Origin: Panacagrimonas perspica
Lineage (GTDB): Bacteria; Pseudomonadota; Gammaproteobacteria; Nevskiales; Nevskiaceae
Assembly (NCBI RefSeq): GCF_004364935.1
Contig: NZ_SOBT01000013.1
Location: 62,001-126,000 of the forward strand
DNA: 64,000 nucleotides
Direction: 5' to 3'
Made by a program: the position numbers and the translations under genes
The notes under the pieces: model-generated
What the model was told of the DNA's origin: nothing
Databases searched by the model: none
The model's input: the letters and a program-made list of their open reading frames with translations, nothing else
In this document: positions 8,344 to 20,770 of the stretch, one piece after another
How positions within the stretch are numbered: position 1 is the first letter of the stretch
Layout of the letters: each line of letters begins with the position of its first letter

Positions 8344-9125
8344 GTTACACGATCGCCGTCGCCAACCAGAAGGGCGGCGTAGGCAAGACCACCACCGCGG
8401 TCAACCTCGCTGCCTCGCTGGCCGCAACGAGGCGCCGTGTGCTGCTCGTGGATCTCGATGCGCAGGGCAACGCGACGATGGGCGTGGGCGTCGACAAGTC
8501 CACGCTCAAGCTGACCGCACGCGACGTGCTGCTCGAAGCCTGCACGCCCGACGCCGCGATCCAGGACCTCAAGGCCCTGAACCTCTGGCTGCTGCCAGCC
8601 AACGGCGACATGACCGAGGCCGAGATCAAGCTGCGCGATCAGGCCGCCGGCGATTTCGCGCTGAAGGCTGCGCTGGCCGCGGTGGCCGACCGCTTCGACT
8701 TCGTCATCCTCGACTGTCCGCCGGCGCTGTCGAAGCTGACCGTCAACGCGCTGGTCGCCGCCGACGGCGTGCTGATCCCGATGCAGTGCGAGTACTACGC
8801 TCTCGAAGGCCTGAGCGCGCTGGTGGACACGGTGGCCAAGATCCGGCGCGTGATCAACCCGAAGCTGGAGATCGAAGGCCTGCTGCGCACGATGTTCGAT
8901 CCGCGCAACAACCTGGCGAACGACGTCTCCGCACAGCTGCTGCTGCATTTCCCCGACAAGGTTTATCAAACGGTCATCCCGCGAAACGTCCGGCTCGCCG
9001 AAGCGCCGAGTCACGGGTTGCCGGTGATGGTCTACGACCCGCAGTCCAGTGGCGCACGCGCCTATCTTTCGCTCGCCGGCGAATTGCTGCGGCGGCACGA
9101 CGGCGGACAACTCACGCTCGATTGA
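8340..9125 (+). CDS. parA: Chromosome partitioning ATPase ParA
   Basis: A 261-residue ParA/Soj-type ATPase that moves ParB-parS complexes to segregate the chromosome origin. The deviant Walker A motif is QKGGVGKTTTAVNLAASLA near the N-terminus, Walker A' is LLVDLDAQGNATMG, and Walker B lies in FVILDCPPALS. No N-terminal helix-turn-helix is present, as expected for chromosomal ParA. The start codon overlaps the rsmG stop (ATGA). parB follows after a short gap. Confidence 0.95.
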   Translation: MSYTIAVANQKGGVGKTTTAVNLAASLAATRRRVLLVDLDAQGNATMGVGVDKSTLKLTARDVLLEACTPDAAIQDLKALNLWLLPANGDMTEAEIKLRDQAAGDFALKAALAAVADRFDFVILDCPPALSKLTVNALVAADGVLIPMQCEYYALEGLSALVDTVAKIRRVINPKLEIEGLLRTMFDPRNNLANDVSAQLLLHFPDKVYQTVIPRNVRLAEAPSHGLPVMVYDPQSSGARAYLSLAGELLRRHDGGQLTLD

Positions 9126-9204
9126 CTTGAACTTGCGTTGACCTGCCGGTGGCGGGTTGGGCCATACTGACTGCCCGCGCGGGGAACACGGGACACGGCG
9201 GAAC

Positions 9205-10068
9205 ATGAGCACGGCAAAGAAACGGGCGACCACACTGGGACGCGGCCTGGATGCGCTGCTGAGCAGCGCGAGCATGAAATCAGGACCGGACGTCGACAAC
9301 TCGGGCGATCAGCGCGAGATCGCGGTCGATCGGCTGCAGCCGGGCGCGCATCAGCCGCGCCGGCATTTCGACGAGGAAGCGCTCGCGGAACTCGCGAGTT
9401 CGATCGCCTCTCAAGGCGTCGTGCAGCCCATCGTCGTGCGCGCCATCGGCGCGGACCGTTACGAGATCGTCGCGGGCGAACGTCGCTGGCGCGCAGCGCA
9501 GCGCGCGGGCCTGCAGGCCATTCCCGCCGTCGTGCGCACGCTCGACGATCGCGGCGCGATGGCGGTGGCGCTGGTCGAGAACATCCAGCGAGCGGACCTC
9601 AATCCGCTCGAAGAAGCGCAGGCGCTCAAGCGGCTGCTCGACGAGTGCAAGCTCACGCACGAGCAGGTGGCCGAAGCGGTGGGCCGTTCGCGTGCGGGTG
9701 TCACCAACCTGCTGCGCCTGATGGAACTCAACGAGGACGTACAGACGCTGGTGCGCGAGTCGCGCCTGAGCCTGGGTCACGCCAAGGTGCTGCTCGGCGT
9801 CGAAGGACCGCGCCAGTCCTCGCTGGCCAAGCTCGTCGCCGATCAGCAGATGAGCGTTCGCCAGGCCGAGGCGCTCGTGCAGGCGCAGGGCAAGACGCGC
9901 GCCGACAAGCCGGCGCCGGACAGCGCAACGGCCGAGGTGCAGTCGCGTCTGCAGAGTTCGATCGGCTTGCCGGTGAGCGTGCAGCGCGACGCCAAGGGCC
10001 GCGGCCGCATCACGATCAAGTTCAAGAGCGGGACCGAGCTGGAGAGTCTGCTGCAGCGCATCTCGTAG
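9205..10068 (+). CDS. parB: Chromosome partitioning protein ParB
   Basis: A 287-residue CTP-dependent DNA clamp that loads at parS and works with ParA. The conserved boxes are QPRRHF, QPIVVR, and the CTP-binding GERRWRAAQRAGL, followed by VENIQRADLNPLEEA and the HTH region THEQVAEAVGRSRAGVTNLL. The C-terminal dimer domain ends the protein. I use the ATG giving MSTAKKRATTLGRGLDALLS. The frame is open 48 bp further upstream, but MSTAKK-LGRGLDALL is the usual N-terminus. A TTGACC box at 9138-9143 with CATACT at 9163-9168 may be a weak promoter with a long spacer. Confidence 0.95.
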   Translation: MSTAKKRATTLGRGLDALLSSASMKSGPDVDNSGDQREIAVDRLQPGAHQPRRHFDEEALAELASSIASQGVVQPIVVRAIGADRYEIVAGERRWRAAQRAGLQAIPAVVRTLDDRGAMAVALVENIQRADLNPLEEAQALKRLLDECKLTHEQVAEAVGRSRAGVTNLLRLMELNEDVQTLVRESRLSLGHAKVLLGVEGPRQSSLAKLVADQQMSVRQAEALVQAQGKTRADKPAPDSATAEVQSRLQSSIGLPVSVQRDAKGRGRITIKFKSGTELESLLQRIS

Positions 10069-10138
10069 GTCTGGTCGGGGCTGACGCCCCTCCTACAACG
10101 ACTCGCCCCTGTAGGAGGGGCGTCAGCCCCGACCAGAC
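10069..10138. repeat. Perfect 29-bp inverted repeat after parB
   Basis: Arms 10069-10097 and 10110-10138 are exact reverse complements, starting GTCTGGTCGGGGCTGACG and separated by a 12-base loop. The hairpin begins right after the parB stop codon. There is no T-run, so it looks like a mobile palindromic (REP/RAYT-type) repeat rather than a plain terminator, though it could stop or protect the parB transcript. It is a different family from the GTAGCCCGG repeats in this window. Confidence 0.88.
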
Positions 10139-10192
10139 CTGCGCAGACAGTGCCAAGGCCTGAGGATCGGAGCTCCAGGGGGAGTCATAAAA

Positions 10193-10999
10193 ATGGACCA
10201 GTTCGGATGCGCGCTGGTGACGGGCGCCTCGGGCGGAATCGGGGAAGCGTTCGCACGCCGGCTCGCCGCCGACGGTCTGGATCTGATGCTGGTGGCCCGC
10301 TCCAGCGCCAAGCTCTCCAAATTGGCCAAGGCCCTGCGCAAGTCCTGCGGTGTGCGGGTCGAGACCGTATCGGCCGACCTCGCGCTGCCCGATGCAGGAC
10401 CGAGGCTCAAGGAAGTGGCCGACGGCTTCGAATTCAACGTGGACTTCCTGATCAACAACGCCGGCTTCGGCATGGTCGGCGACTTCGACACGCTCGACCC
10501 CGAACGCACGCAGCAGATGGTGGCGCTCAACGTCGCGGCCGTGGTCGGGGTCACGCAGGCCTTCCTGCCCGACATGCTCGCGCAGAAGCGGGGCGCCATT
10601 CTGAACATCGCGTCGATGGCGGCCTTTCAGCCCACGCCGTTCATGAGCGTCTACGGCGCCAGCAAGGCCTTCGTGCTGTCCTTCAGTGAAGGCCTGTGGG
10701 GCGAGTACCGCAAGCGCGGCATCCGTGTCCTGGCGATCTGCCCCGGGCCGGTGGACACCGGTTTCTTCGACGCGACCGGGGTTCCCGAGACGCGGGCCGG
10801 CATTCCGCGCCGCATGATGCTCAAGGCCGATCGTGTCGTGGCCGAGAGTCTCGAGGCGCTGAGCAAGAACAAGATGGTCATCGTGCCGGGCGGGATGGGG
10901 CAGGGCCTCGTGGCCGGCCTTCCGCGGCTGGCGCCTCGCAAATGGATCGCGGCCGGCGTCGCCGGAATGCTCGGCCGCTCCACCAAGTCATCGGACTGA
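10193..10999 (+). CDS. SDR-family NAD(P)-dependent oxidoreductase
   Basis: A 268-residue classical short-chain dehydrogenase. The cofactor-binding glycine motif is TGASGGIGEAFARRL near the N-terminus, NNAGFG follows, and the catalytic residues are the serine of NIASMAAFQ and the YGASK tyrosine-lysine pair. CPGPVDTGF is also typical. A purine-rich site (GGGGGAG) precedes the ATG. The substrate cannot be read from the sequence. The gene sits alone between the parB repeat and the ATP synthase operon. Confidence 0.85.
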   Translation: MDQFGCALVTGASGGIGEAFARRLAADGLDLMLVARSSAKLSKLAKALRKSCGVRVETVSADLALPDAGPRLKEVADGFEFNVDFLINNAGFGMVGDFDTLDPERTQQMVALNVAAVVGVTQAFLPDMLAQKRGAILNIASMAAFQPTPFMSVYGASKAFVLSFSEGLWGEYRKRGIRVLAICPGPVDTGFFDATGVPETRAGIPRRMMLKADRVVAESLEALSKNKMVIVPGGMGQGLVAGLPRLAPRKWIAAGVAGMLGRSTKSSD

Positions 11000-11208
11000 C
11001 GCATGCAAGCGATCCAATGCGATCAGCCGCGAAGCGGGTGGGTGGGGGGGGGTGTGTCCGGATTGTGCGACCAGACGCCGCAGTACAGGCTCCGGAACCC
11101 GTCCTTTCGCGTGCCTTTGCGTTGACCTGCTTTGCGTCGGGCGAGTAGACTTCGCGCCCGTTTTCGCCGCCGTTGCCAGATAGTCTCGAGCCCAGGCGAA
11201 TCGTCCCG
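11000..11208. other. Leader region of the ATP synthase operon
   Basis: No gene is seen in these 209 bases. They contain a G-rich run (about 11039-11052) and a promoter-like pair described separately. The region must carry the atp operon promoter and leader. Confidence 0.5.
11122..11151 (+). promoter_or_regulatory. Candidate sigma-70 promoter of the atp operon
   Basis: TTGACC at 11122-11127 and TAGACT at 11146-11151 are separated by 18 bp, ahead of atpI. A very similar GTTGACCTGC word occurs upstream of parB, suggesting a shared -35 type. Assignment is by eye only. Confidence 0.45.
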
Positions 11209-12891
<1,683 letters not shown>

Positions 12892-12937
12892 TCAGAAGCT
12901 CGCGTCCGTCGCGGACTAATCCCTCCAGGGAATTGGC

Positions 12938-13408
12938 ATGAACATCAATCTGACCCTGTTCGCGCAGGCCTTCGTCTTCCTGGCCTTCATCCTGTTCACG
13001 TGGCGCTTCGTGTGGCCGCCGCTGATGAAGGCCGTGACCGATCGCCAGAACCGCATCGCCGACGGCCTCGCAGCCGCCGAGAAGGGCGCGCGTAGCCTGG
13101 CCGATGCCTCGGTGCAGACCGAAGAGACGCTCAAGCAGGCACGTGCGCAGGCCCAGGAAATCCTGGCCGGTGCGAACAAGCAGGCGACGCAGCTCGTCGA
13201 TCAGGCGAAGGTGCAGGCGAAGTCGGAAGGCGATCGCATCGTGGCCGCCGCGCACGACGAAGTGGTGCGCGAAGTGGCCAAGGCGAAGGAGACGCTGCGC
13301 AAGCAGGTCGGCGAACTCGCCGTCCTGGGCGCCGCGAAGATCCTGAAGCGCGAAGTGAACGCCCAGGCGCACGCCGACGTGCTCAGCGATCTCGCCGCCC
13401 GCGTCTGA
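12938..13408 (+). CDS. atpF: ATP synthase Fo subunit b
   Basis: A 156-residue peripheral stalk protein with one N-terminal membrane helix ([23 protein letters not shown]) and a long charged coiled coil, the normal b subunit layout and length. It dimerises and binds subunit delta. Confidence 0.96.
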   Translation: MNINLTLFAQAFVFLAFILFTWRFVWPPLMKAVTDRQNRIADGLAAAEKGARSLADASVQTEETLKQARAQAQEILAGANKQATQLVDQAKVQAKSEGDRIVAAAHDEVVREVAKAKETLRKQVGELAVLGAAKILKREVNAQAHADVLSDLAARV

Positions 13409-13424
13409 TCCGGATACGACCGAC

Positions 13425-13964
13425 ATGGCCGATCTTTCGACGCTCGCCCGCCCGTACGCCAAGGCTGCTTTCGAGCTGGCCCAGGAGTCGAAGCGATTCA
13501 AGGAGTGGGGCGAAGCGCTCAATGCGCTCGCCGCCGCGGTGAAATCGCCCGAGATCTCCAGCTTCATCGGCCATCCGGCACTGCTCAAGGCGGACCTGGG
13601 CGATGTGCTCGGGAAGATGCTCGCTGGCGCCGGACTGGGTGAGCAGGGTGCATCGCTGGTGAAGCTGCTGGTGGAGAACAACCGCCTCAAGGCTGCGCCC
13701 TTCATCGCCGAGCAGTTCGAGGCGATGCGGGCCGAGGCCGAGTCGCGCGTCGACGTGGAGATCACGTCCGCCACCGCGATTCCGCCCGCCCAGCAGGAAA
13801 AGCTGGCGGATGCGGTCTCGAAGCGGCTGTCGCGTGACGTGGTGGTGAGCTGGAAGACCGACGAGTCGCTGGTGGCCGGTGCGTTGATTCGCGCAGGCGA
13901 TCTGGTGATCGACGGCTCCATGAAGGGCGAGCTCGAAAAGCTTCGCACTGCGCTGGCCGGCTGA
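13425..13964 (+). CDS. atpH: ATP synthase F1 subunit delta
   Basis: A 179-residue delta subunit connecting the F1 head to the b stalk. The N-terminus LARPYAKAAFELAQE and the C-terminal LIRAGDLVIDGSMKGELEKL are family signatures. Length is normal and the gene sits 16 bp after atpF. Confidence 0.96.
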   Translation: MADLSTLARPYAKAAFELAQESKRFKEWGEALNALAAAVKSPEISSFIGHPALLKADLGDVLGKMLAGAGLGEQGASLVKLLVENNRLKAAPFIAEQFEAMRAEAESRVDVEITSATAIPPAQQEKLADAVSKRLSRDVVVSWKTDESLVAGALIRAGDLVIDGSMKGELEKLRTALAG

Positions 13965-14033
13965 AGAACAACCGCAAACATCTTTCCCGATTTTATTTAG
14001 CGGGGCGCACCGCGCACCGATCGAGAGTACTCA

Positions 14034-15578
14034 ATGGCTCAACTCAATCCGTCCGAGATCAGCGATCTCATCAAGTCCCGCATCAAGAATTTTGAAGCGG
14101 CGACCGAGTCTCGCAATACCGGCACGATCGTGTCGCTGCAGGACGGCATCGTCCGCATCCACGGTCTGTCCGACGCGCTGCAGGGTGAAATGCTCGAGTT
14201 CGAAGGCAACACCTTCGGCCTGGCACTGAACCTCGAGCGCGACTCGGTCGGCGCCGTCGTGCTCGGCCCCTACCAGCATCTCGCGGAAGGCCAGACGGTG
14301 AAGACCACCGGCCGCATCCTCGAAGTGCCGGTCGGCGAAGCGCTGCTCGGTCGCGTGGTGAACGCGCTCGGCCAGCCCATCGACGGCAAGGGCCCGATCA
14401 ACGCCACGGAAAAGAGCCCGATCGAAAAGATCGCGCCGGGCGTCATCGCGCGCCAGTCGGTGAGCCAGCCGGTGCAGACCGGTTACAAGGCCATCGACGC
14501 GATGGTCCCGATCGGCCGCGGTCAGCGCGAGCTGATCATCGGCGATCGCCAGACCGGCAAGACCGCGATCGCGATCGACGCGATCATCAACCAGAAGTCT
14601 TCGGGCATTAAGTGCATCTACGTGGCCATCGGCCAGAAGGCGAGCTCGATCGCCAACGTGGTGCGCAAGCTCGAGCAGTTCGGCGCCATGTCGTACACCA
14701 CGGTCGTCGCCGCCTCGGCCTCCGAGTCGCCGGCCCTGCAGTTCATCGCGCCGTACTCCGGCTGCTCGATGGGCGAGTACTTCCGCGACAAGGGCGAAGA
14801 CGCGCTGATCATCTATGACGATCTGTCCAAGCAGGCCGTCGCGTATCGCCAGGTTTCACTGCTGCTGCGCCGCCCGCCGGGCCGCGAAGCATTCCCCGGC
14901 GACGTGTTCTATCTCCACTCGCGCCTGCTGGAACGTGCGGCCCGCGTGAACCCGGAATACGTCGAGAAGATCACCAACGGCGCCGTCAAGGGCAAGACCG
15001 GCTCGCTCACCGCGCTGCCGATCATCGAAACCCAGGCCGGTGACGTGTCGGCGTTCGTTCCGACGAACGTCATCTCGATCACCGACGGCCAGATCTTCGT
15101 GGAAACGGATCTGTTCAACGCCGGTATCCGTCCCGCCATGAACGCCGGTATCTCGGTGTCGCGCGTCGGTGGCGCCGCCCAGACCAAGGCGATCAAGAAG
15201 CTCGGCGGCGGTGTCCGTCTGGCCCTGGCGCAGTACCGCGAACTCGCGGCCTTCGCACAGTTCGCCTCGGACCTCGACGAAGCCACCCGCAAGCAGCTCG
15301 AGCGTGGCCAGCGCGTCACCGAGCTGATGAAGCAGAAGCAGTACGCGCCGCTGTCCGTCGCCCAGATGACCGCCACGCTGTATGCGGTGGAAAAGGGCTA
15401 CATCGACAGGATCGACGTCGCCAAGGTGCTCGCCTGGGAAGAAGGCCTGCACCAGTACCTCGCCAGCGGCAGCGCTGCGTTGATGGCGAAGATCAACGAG
15501 AAGGGCGACTGGAACGATGCCATCGAAGCCGAGCTGAAGGCCGCGATGGACGCGTACGTGAAGCAGTCGGCGATCTGA
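14034..15578 (+). CDS. atpA: ATP synthase F1 subunit alpha
   Basis: A 514-residue non-catalytic nucleotide-binding subunit of F1. Walker A is [12 protein letters not shown], and [12 protein letters not shown] and the [18 protein letters not shown] region are classic. It alternates with beta in the F1 hexamer. Full length and uninterrupted. Confidence 0.98.
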   Translation: MAQLNPSEISDLIKSRIKNFEAATESRNTGTIVSLQDGIVRIHGLSDALQGEMLEFEGNTFGLALNLERDSVGAVVLGPYQHLAEGQTVKTTGRILEVPVGEALLGRVVNALGQPIDGKGPINATEKSPIEKIAPGVIARQSVSQPVQTGYKAIDAMVPIGRGQRELIIGDRQTGKTAIAIDAIINQKSSGIKCIYVAIGQKASSIANVVRKLEQFGAMSYTTVVAASASESPALQFIAPYSGCSMGEYFRDKGEDALIIYDDLSKQAVAYRQVSLLLRRPPGREAFPGDVFYLHSRLLERAARVNPEYVEKITNGAVKGKTGSLTALPIIETQAGDVSAFVPTNVISITDGQIFVETDLFNAGIRPAMNAGISVSRVGGAAQTKAIKKLGGGVRLALAQYRELAAFAQFASDLDEATRKQLERGQRVTELMKQKQYAPLSVAQMTATLYAVEKGYIDRIDVAKVLAWEEGLHQYLASGSAALMAKINEKGDWNDAIEAELKAAMDAYVKQSAI

Positions 15579-15591
15579 CGAGCAGAATCCA

Positions 15592-16458
15592 ATGGCCGGC
15601 GCCAAGGAAATCCGCACCAAGATCAAAAGCGTGAAGAACACGCAGAAGATCACGCGTGCGATGGAAAAGGTGGCGATGTCCAAGATGCGTCGTGCGCAGG
15701 AGCGCATGGCGCGTGCACGGCCCTACGCGGAGAAGATCCGCCTGGTGCTGGGACATCTTGCTTCCGCCAATCTCGAGTACAAGCACACGTATACGGTCGA
15801 GCGACCGGTCAAGCGCGTGGCGTATCTCATCGTCTCGTCGGACCGCGGCCTCGCGGGCGGCCTGAACATGAATGCGTTCCGCGTCGCGGTGCGCGCCATC
15901 AAGGAATGGAAGGACCAGAACGTCGATGTCGACGTGGCCCTGATCGGCAACAAGTCGATCTCGTTCTTCCGGCGCATCGGCGGCACGGTGCTGGGCACGG
16001 CGAACCAGCTCGGCGACAAGCCGCAGCTCTCGCAGGTCCTGGGCGTGATCAAGGTGCTGACCGATGCCTACCGCAACGGCCAGGTCGATCGCGTGTTCCT
16101 GCTCTCGACCGAGTTCGTGAACACCATGACGCAGAAGCCGACGATCCGTCAGCTGCTGCCGGTGGTGCCGGTCAAGGAAGAGGGCCTGCTCTCGCACTGG
16201 GACTACATCTACGAGCCGTCCAGTGCGGAACTGATGGACACGGTGCTGCAGCGCTACATCGAGTCGCAGGTCTACCAGGCCGTGATCGAGAACGCCGCGT
16301 CCGAGCAGTCGGCGCGCATGGTGGCGATGAAGTCGGCCTCGGACAACGCGGGCAAGATCATCGGCGCCTTGCAGCTCACCTATAACAAGGCGCGCCAGGC
16401 GAGCATCACCAAGGAATTGTCGGAAATTGTCGGCGGCGCAGCCGCAATCAGCGGTTAA
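15592..16458 (+). CDS. atpG: ATP synthase F1 subunit gamma
   Basis: A 288-residue central shaft subunit. The N-terminal helix [20 protein letters not shown] and C-terminal helix [20 protein letters not shown] form the coiled coil that rotates inside the F1 head. The middle Rossmann-like part ([12 protein letters not shown]) is conserved. Confidence 0.98.
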   Translation: MAGAKEIRTKIKSVKNTQKITRAMEKVAMSKMRRAQERMARARPYAEKIRLVLGHLASANLEYKHTYTVERPVKRVAYLIVSSDRGLAGGLNMNAFRVAVRAIKEWKDQNVDVDVALIGNKSISFFRRIGGTVLGTANQLGDKPQLSQVLGVIKVLTDAYRNGQVDRVFLLSTEFVNTMTQKPTIRQLLPVVPVKEEGLLSHWDYIYEPSSAELMDTVLQRYIESQVYQAVIENAASEQSARMVAMKSASDNAGKIIGALQLTYNKARQASITKELSEIVGGAAAISG

Positions 16459-16497
16459 CCATTGGACGGGGCAACAGCCCCGCTTGAGAGTAATTAA

Positions 16498-17895
<1,398 letters not shown>

Positions 17896-17922
17896 GACCC
17901 GACTCCTCAGGCTCACACGCTC

Positions 17923-18342
17923 ATGGCTACCCTCCACGTCGACATCGTCGCTGCCGAAGGCCACATCTATTCCGGCGATGCGTCGATGCTGTTCGCGCCG
18001 GCGGCGATGGGTGAAGTCGGTATCGCACCGCGTCACGCTCCGCTGCTGACCACGCTCAAGCCGGGAACGGTGCGTGTGAAGCTCGCCGACGGCTCCGAAC
18101 TGCCGTTCTTCGTCGGCGGCGGCATCCTCGAAGTGCAGCCCCACCTGGTCACGGTGTTGGCCGATACCGCGCTGCGCGGTGAGGATGCGGACGAAGCGGC
18201 CGCAGCTGCGTCCAAGGCGGAAGCCGAGGCCAAGCTGGCCGGCGCCAAGAGCGAGATGGACATCGCCAAGGCCAACGAGGAAGTCACGATGGCCGCTGCG
18301 CGCTACGAGTTCGTCAAGAAGCTGAAGTCACCCACGCGCTGA
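17923..18342 (+). CDS. atpC: ATP synthase F1 subunit epsilon
   Basis: A 139-residue epsilon subunit, with the N-terminal beta sandwich (VDIVAAEGHIYSGDASML, GEVGIAPRHAPLLTTLKPG) and an alanine-rich C-terminal helical hairpin that can inhibit ATP hydrolysis. It is the last gene of the operon and is followed by a strong hairpin terminator. Confidence 0.97.
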   Translation: MATLHVDIVAAEGHIYSGDASMLFAPAAMGEVGIAPRHAPLLTTLKPGTVRVKLADGSELPFFVGGGILEVQPHLVTVLADTALRGEDADEAAAAASKAEAEAKLAGAKSEMDIAKANEEVTMAAARYEFVKKLKSPTR

Positions 18343-18368
18343 TCCCACCGTCCAGCGCCGTAGGGAAA

Positions 18369-18393
18369 GGCCGCGCACTGCGCGGCCTTTTTT
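18369..18393 (+). terminator. Rho-independent terminator of the atp operon
   Basis: An 8-bp perfect GC stem, GGCCGCGC and GCGCGGCC, with a 3-base loop ACT, followed by six T. It lies 26 bp after the atpC stop codon. Confidence 0.93.
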
Positions 18394-18422
18394 ATTGGGC
18401 GGCAGGTTCGTCGGTCCGCGAA

Positions 18423-18489
18423 GTAGCCCGGGTGCAACCCGGGGCTTTTGCTCCGAAGGGGGAGACACCCCGGGTTGCACCCGGGCTAC
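18423..18489. repeat. REP-like palindrome (GTAGCCCGG family)
   Basis: Perfect 22-base arms at 18423-18444 and 18468-18489, starting GTAGCCCGGGTGCAACCCGG. A second, half-length member with its own small palindrome (CCCGGAC, gaa, GTCCGGG) lies at 18515-18535. Both fill the gap between the atp terminator and glmU, where no gene is seen. Confidence 0.85.
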
Positions 18490-18514
18490 GGTCGCGAGTT
18501 CGGACTCCGCCACC

Positions 18515-18535
18515 GTAGCCCGGACGAAGTCCGGG
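18515..18535. repeat. Half-length REP-like element
   Basis: Begins GTAGCCCGGACGAAGTCCGG and contains a 7-bp inverted repeat around GAA. The same sequence forms the left arm of the repeat at 20073-20157. Confidence 0.7.
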
Positions 18536-18636
18536 ATTGCCGCCGCGCTCCGCCTCCTGAAGACCAAGGCCTCCGCTTGTCCCGGTAGTAAAGTTGGCGC
18601 CGCACACTGCACGCCCGTACGGGCTCCCGGTCGACC

Positions 18637-20055
18637 ATGAAAAACGAAAGCAAACCGTCGAAGAAAGAAGCTCCGGCGCCGCATCCGCTTCACGTCGTGA
18701 TCCTCGCGGCCGGCAAGGGCACGCGGATGAAGTCCACGCTGCCCAAGGTGCTGCATCGACTCGCGGGCCGGCCGATGCTGGACCACGTGCTGCAGACCGC
18801 GCGTGCGCTGGGCGCCGCGGCCTGCCACGTCGTGATCGGCGCTGGCGCCGGCAGCGTGCGCAGCTGGTATGCGCAGGCCCATCCGGACGCCACCGATGTC
18901 GCCTTCGTCGTGCAGGAACCGCAGCTCGGCACAGGTCACGCGGTGCAGCAGGCGATGCCGGGCATTCCGGACGCTGCGCGCGTGCTCGTGCTGTACGGCG
19001 ACGTGCCGCTGATCGAGGCGGGCACGCTGTCCGAACTGCTCGCCACCGCCGGCAGCGCGATGGGCATCCTCGTGGCGCAGATGGATGATCCGCACGGCTA
19101 CGGTCGCATCCTGCGCCGGGCAGGGAAGGTCGCCGGCATCGTCGAGGAAAAGGACGCGACACCGGCGCAGCGGCGCATCCAGGAGATCAACACCGGCGTG
19201 CTGTGCGGGCCGGCCAAGTCGATGCGGGAATGGCTGTCGAAGATCCGCAACGACAACTCGCAGGGCGAGTTCTATCTGACCGATCTGGTGCGCCTCGCGG
19301 TGCGCGACCGCGTGCGCGTCCACACCACCTGCGTGAGTGCCGCCGCCGAAGTGCAGGGCGTCAACGATCGCCTGCAGCTCGCCACGCTGGAACGCAGCTA
19401 CCAGCGGCAGCAGGCAGAGCGGCAGATGCGCCTGGGCGTCGCGATGGCGGATCCGGATCGTTTCGACCTGCGCGGCAGCCTGCTGTGCGGGCAGGACGTG
19501 TTCCTCGACGTGGGCGTCGTCATCGAAGGCGAGGTCGAGCTGGGCGACCACGTGTACGTCGGGCCCTACACGGTGCTCAAGGATGCGAAGGTCGGCGCGG
19601 ACACGCGCATCGAGTCGCACTGCGTGCTCGACAACGCGATCGTCGGCCGCTCCTGCCGCATCGGTCCCTACGCGCGCCTGCGGCCCGAGGCGCAGCTCGC
19701 CGACGAGGTCCATGTCGGCAATTTCGTCGAGATCAAGAAGAGCAAGCTCGGCCACGCGTCGAAGGCCAATCATCTGGCCTATATCGGCGATGCCACCGTC
19801 GGCGCACGCGTGAACATCGGCGCGGGCGTCATCACCTGCAATTACGACGGCGCCCACAAGCACCACACGGTGATCGGCGACGACGCCTTCATCGGCACCG
19901 ACTCGCAGCTCATCGCACCGGTGACGATCGGTGCGGGTGCCTACATCGCGGCCGGCTCCAGCATTTCAAAGGATGCGCCGCCGCAGCAACTCACGATCTG
20001 TCGCGCGCGCGATCAGCGTTCGCTGCCGTGGAAGCGTCCGGTCAAGAAGAAGTGA
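18637..20055 (+). CDS. glmU: Bifunctional GlmU: GlcN-1-P acetyltransferase / GlcNAc-1-P uridyltransferase
   Basis: Makes UDP-N-acetylglucosamine, the precursor of peptidoglycan and lipopolysaccharide, from glucosamine-1-phosphate. The 472-residue protein has the N-terminal nucleotidyltransferase motif LAAGKGTRMKSTLPK, with LGTGHAVQQA and YGDVPLI. The C-terminal left-handed beta helix includes NFVEIKKSKLG, HLAYIGDATVG and NIGAGVITCNYDG. A lysine-rich 15-residue N-terminal extension precedes the conserved start of the family. It shares the pathway with glmS downstream, although a molybdenum hydroxylase operon on the opposite strand separates them. Confidence 0.97.
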   Translation: MKNESKPSKKEAPAPHPLHVVILAAGKGTRMKSTLPKVLHRLAGRPMLDHVLQTARALGAAACHVVIGAGAGSVRSWYAQAHPDATDVAFVVQEPQLGTGHAVQQAMPGIPDAARVLVLYGDVPLIEAGTLSELLATAGSAMGILVAQMDDPHGYGRILRRAGKVAGIVEEKDATPAQRRIQEINTGVLCGPAKSMREWLSKIRNDNSQGEFYLTDLVRLAVRDRVRVHTTCVSAAAEVQGVNDRLQLATLERSYQRQQAERQMRLGVAMADPDRFDLRGSLLCGQDVFLDVGVVIEGEVELGDHVYVGPYTVLKDAKVGADTRIESHCVLDNAIVGRSCRIGPYARLRPEAQLADEVHVGNFVEIKKSKLGHASKANHLAYIGDATVGARVNIGAGVITCNYDGAHKHHTVIGDDAFIGTDSQLIAPVTIGAGAYIAAGSSISKDAPPQQLTICRARDQRSLPWKRPVKKK

Positions 20056-20072
20056 AGTAGAGCGCGACAACC

Positions 20073-20157
20073 GTAGCCCGGACGAAGTCCGGGATTGCGC
20101 TCCGTATTCGAGGGGAGCCCCGCTCTTTCGCTTCGCGAAATTCAACGTCCGGGCTAC
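20073..20157. repeat. REP-like palindrome between glmU and the MocA-like gene
   Basis: Left end GTAGCCCGGACGAAGTCCGG, right end CGTCCGGGCTAC; the outer nine bases are perfect inverted copies. The right-hand CTAC supplies the TAG stop codon of the convergent minus-strand gene. It belongs to the same family as the repeats at 119-186 and 18423-18489. Confidence 0.78.
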
Positions 20158-20765
20158 GGTTTCTGCAGTGCCGCCGCCGCGCGCGCCAGATCTTCGGGCG
20201 TATCGACATCGACTGCCGCATGCTGCATCGGCAACGCGCGCACCGCGGCGCGGTTCGCATGCAGCACGGCGCGCGCACCCTGGTCGCCGTCGAGCGTCAT
20301 CAGGGCTTCGAAATGCGGCGCCGGGAACAGGCAGGGCGGGCCGAGCCGTTCGCCGTAATCGGCAGCGACGATCGCAAGCGGATGCGCGCGATGTTCGCGT
20401 ACCAGTTCGGCGAGATCTTCAGCGCTCACCATCGGCTGGTCGGCGAGCATGACCAGCACCGCATCCGGCGACGGTGACGCTGTGACGACGCTGCGCACGC
20501 CGAACGCCAGCGAGTGGCCCATGCCCCGTGTCCACTCGAGGTTGTGCGCGATCCCGACGGCGATTTCCGCGAGCTGCGCGGCGACCGCCTCGTGTTCCGC
20601 GCCCGTCACCACGTGAACCGGAAGCCCGGTCGCGATCGCCGCATCCGCGGCGCGTCGCACGAGGCTGCGACCCTCGATGCATTGAAGCTGCTTGAGCGCG
20701 CCGAAGCGGCGCGCGGTACCGGCGGCGAGGATGACGATCGCAATCCTGGCGCCGGATGTCGTCAC
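20154..20765 (-). CDS. MobA/MocA-like nucleotidyltransferase
   Basis: A 203-residue nucleotidyltransferase that probably adds CMP or GMP to the molybdenum cofactor for the hydroxylase encoded upstream. The motif LAAGTARRFGALKQL matches the LAAG-x3-R-x-G-x2-K-x-L signature, followed by VLVMLADQPMVS and the C-terminal VDVDTPEDL. A GTG start (VTTSGARIAIVILAAG) is chosen because it lies 5 bp after the XdhC-like gene; the longer upstream reading would bury it inside that gene. Its TAG stop is formed by the repeat at 20073-20157. CTP specificity (MocA) is typical of this gene neighbourhood but not proven. Confidence 0.83.
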   Translation of the reverse strand: MTTSGARIAIVILAAGTARRFGALKQLQCIEGRSLVRRAADAAIATGLPVHVVTGAEHEAVAAQLAEIAVGIAHNLEWTRGMGHSLAFGVRSVVTASPSPDAVLVMLADQPMVSAEDLAELVREHRAHPLAIVAADYGERLGPPCLFPAPHFEALMTLDGDQGARAVLHANRAAVRALPMQHAAVDVDTPEDLARAAAALQKP

Positions 20766-20770
20766 CGAAC

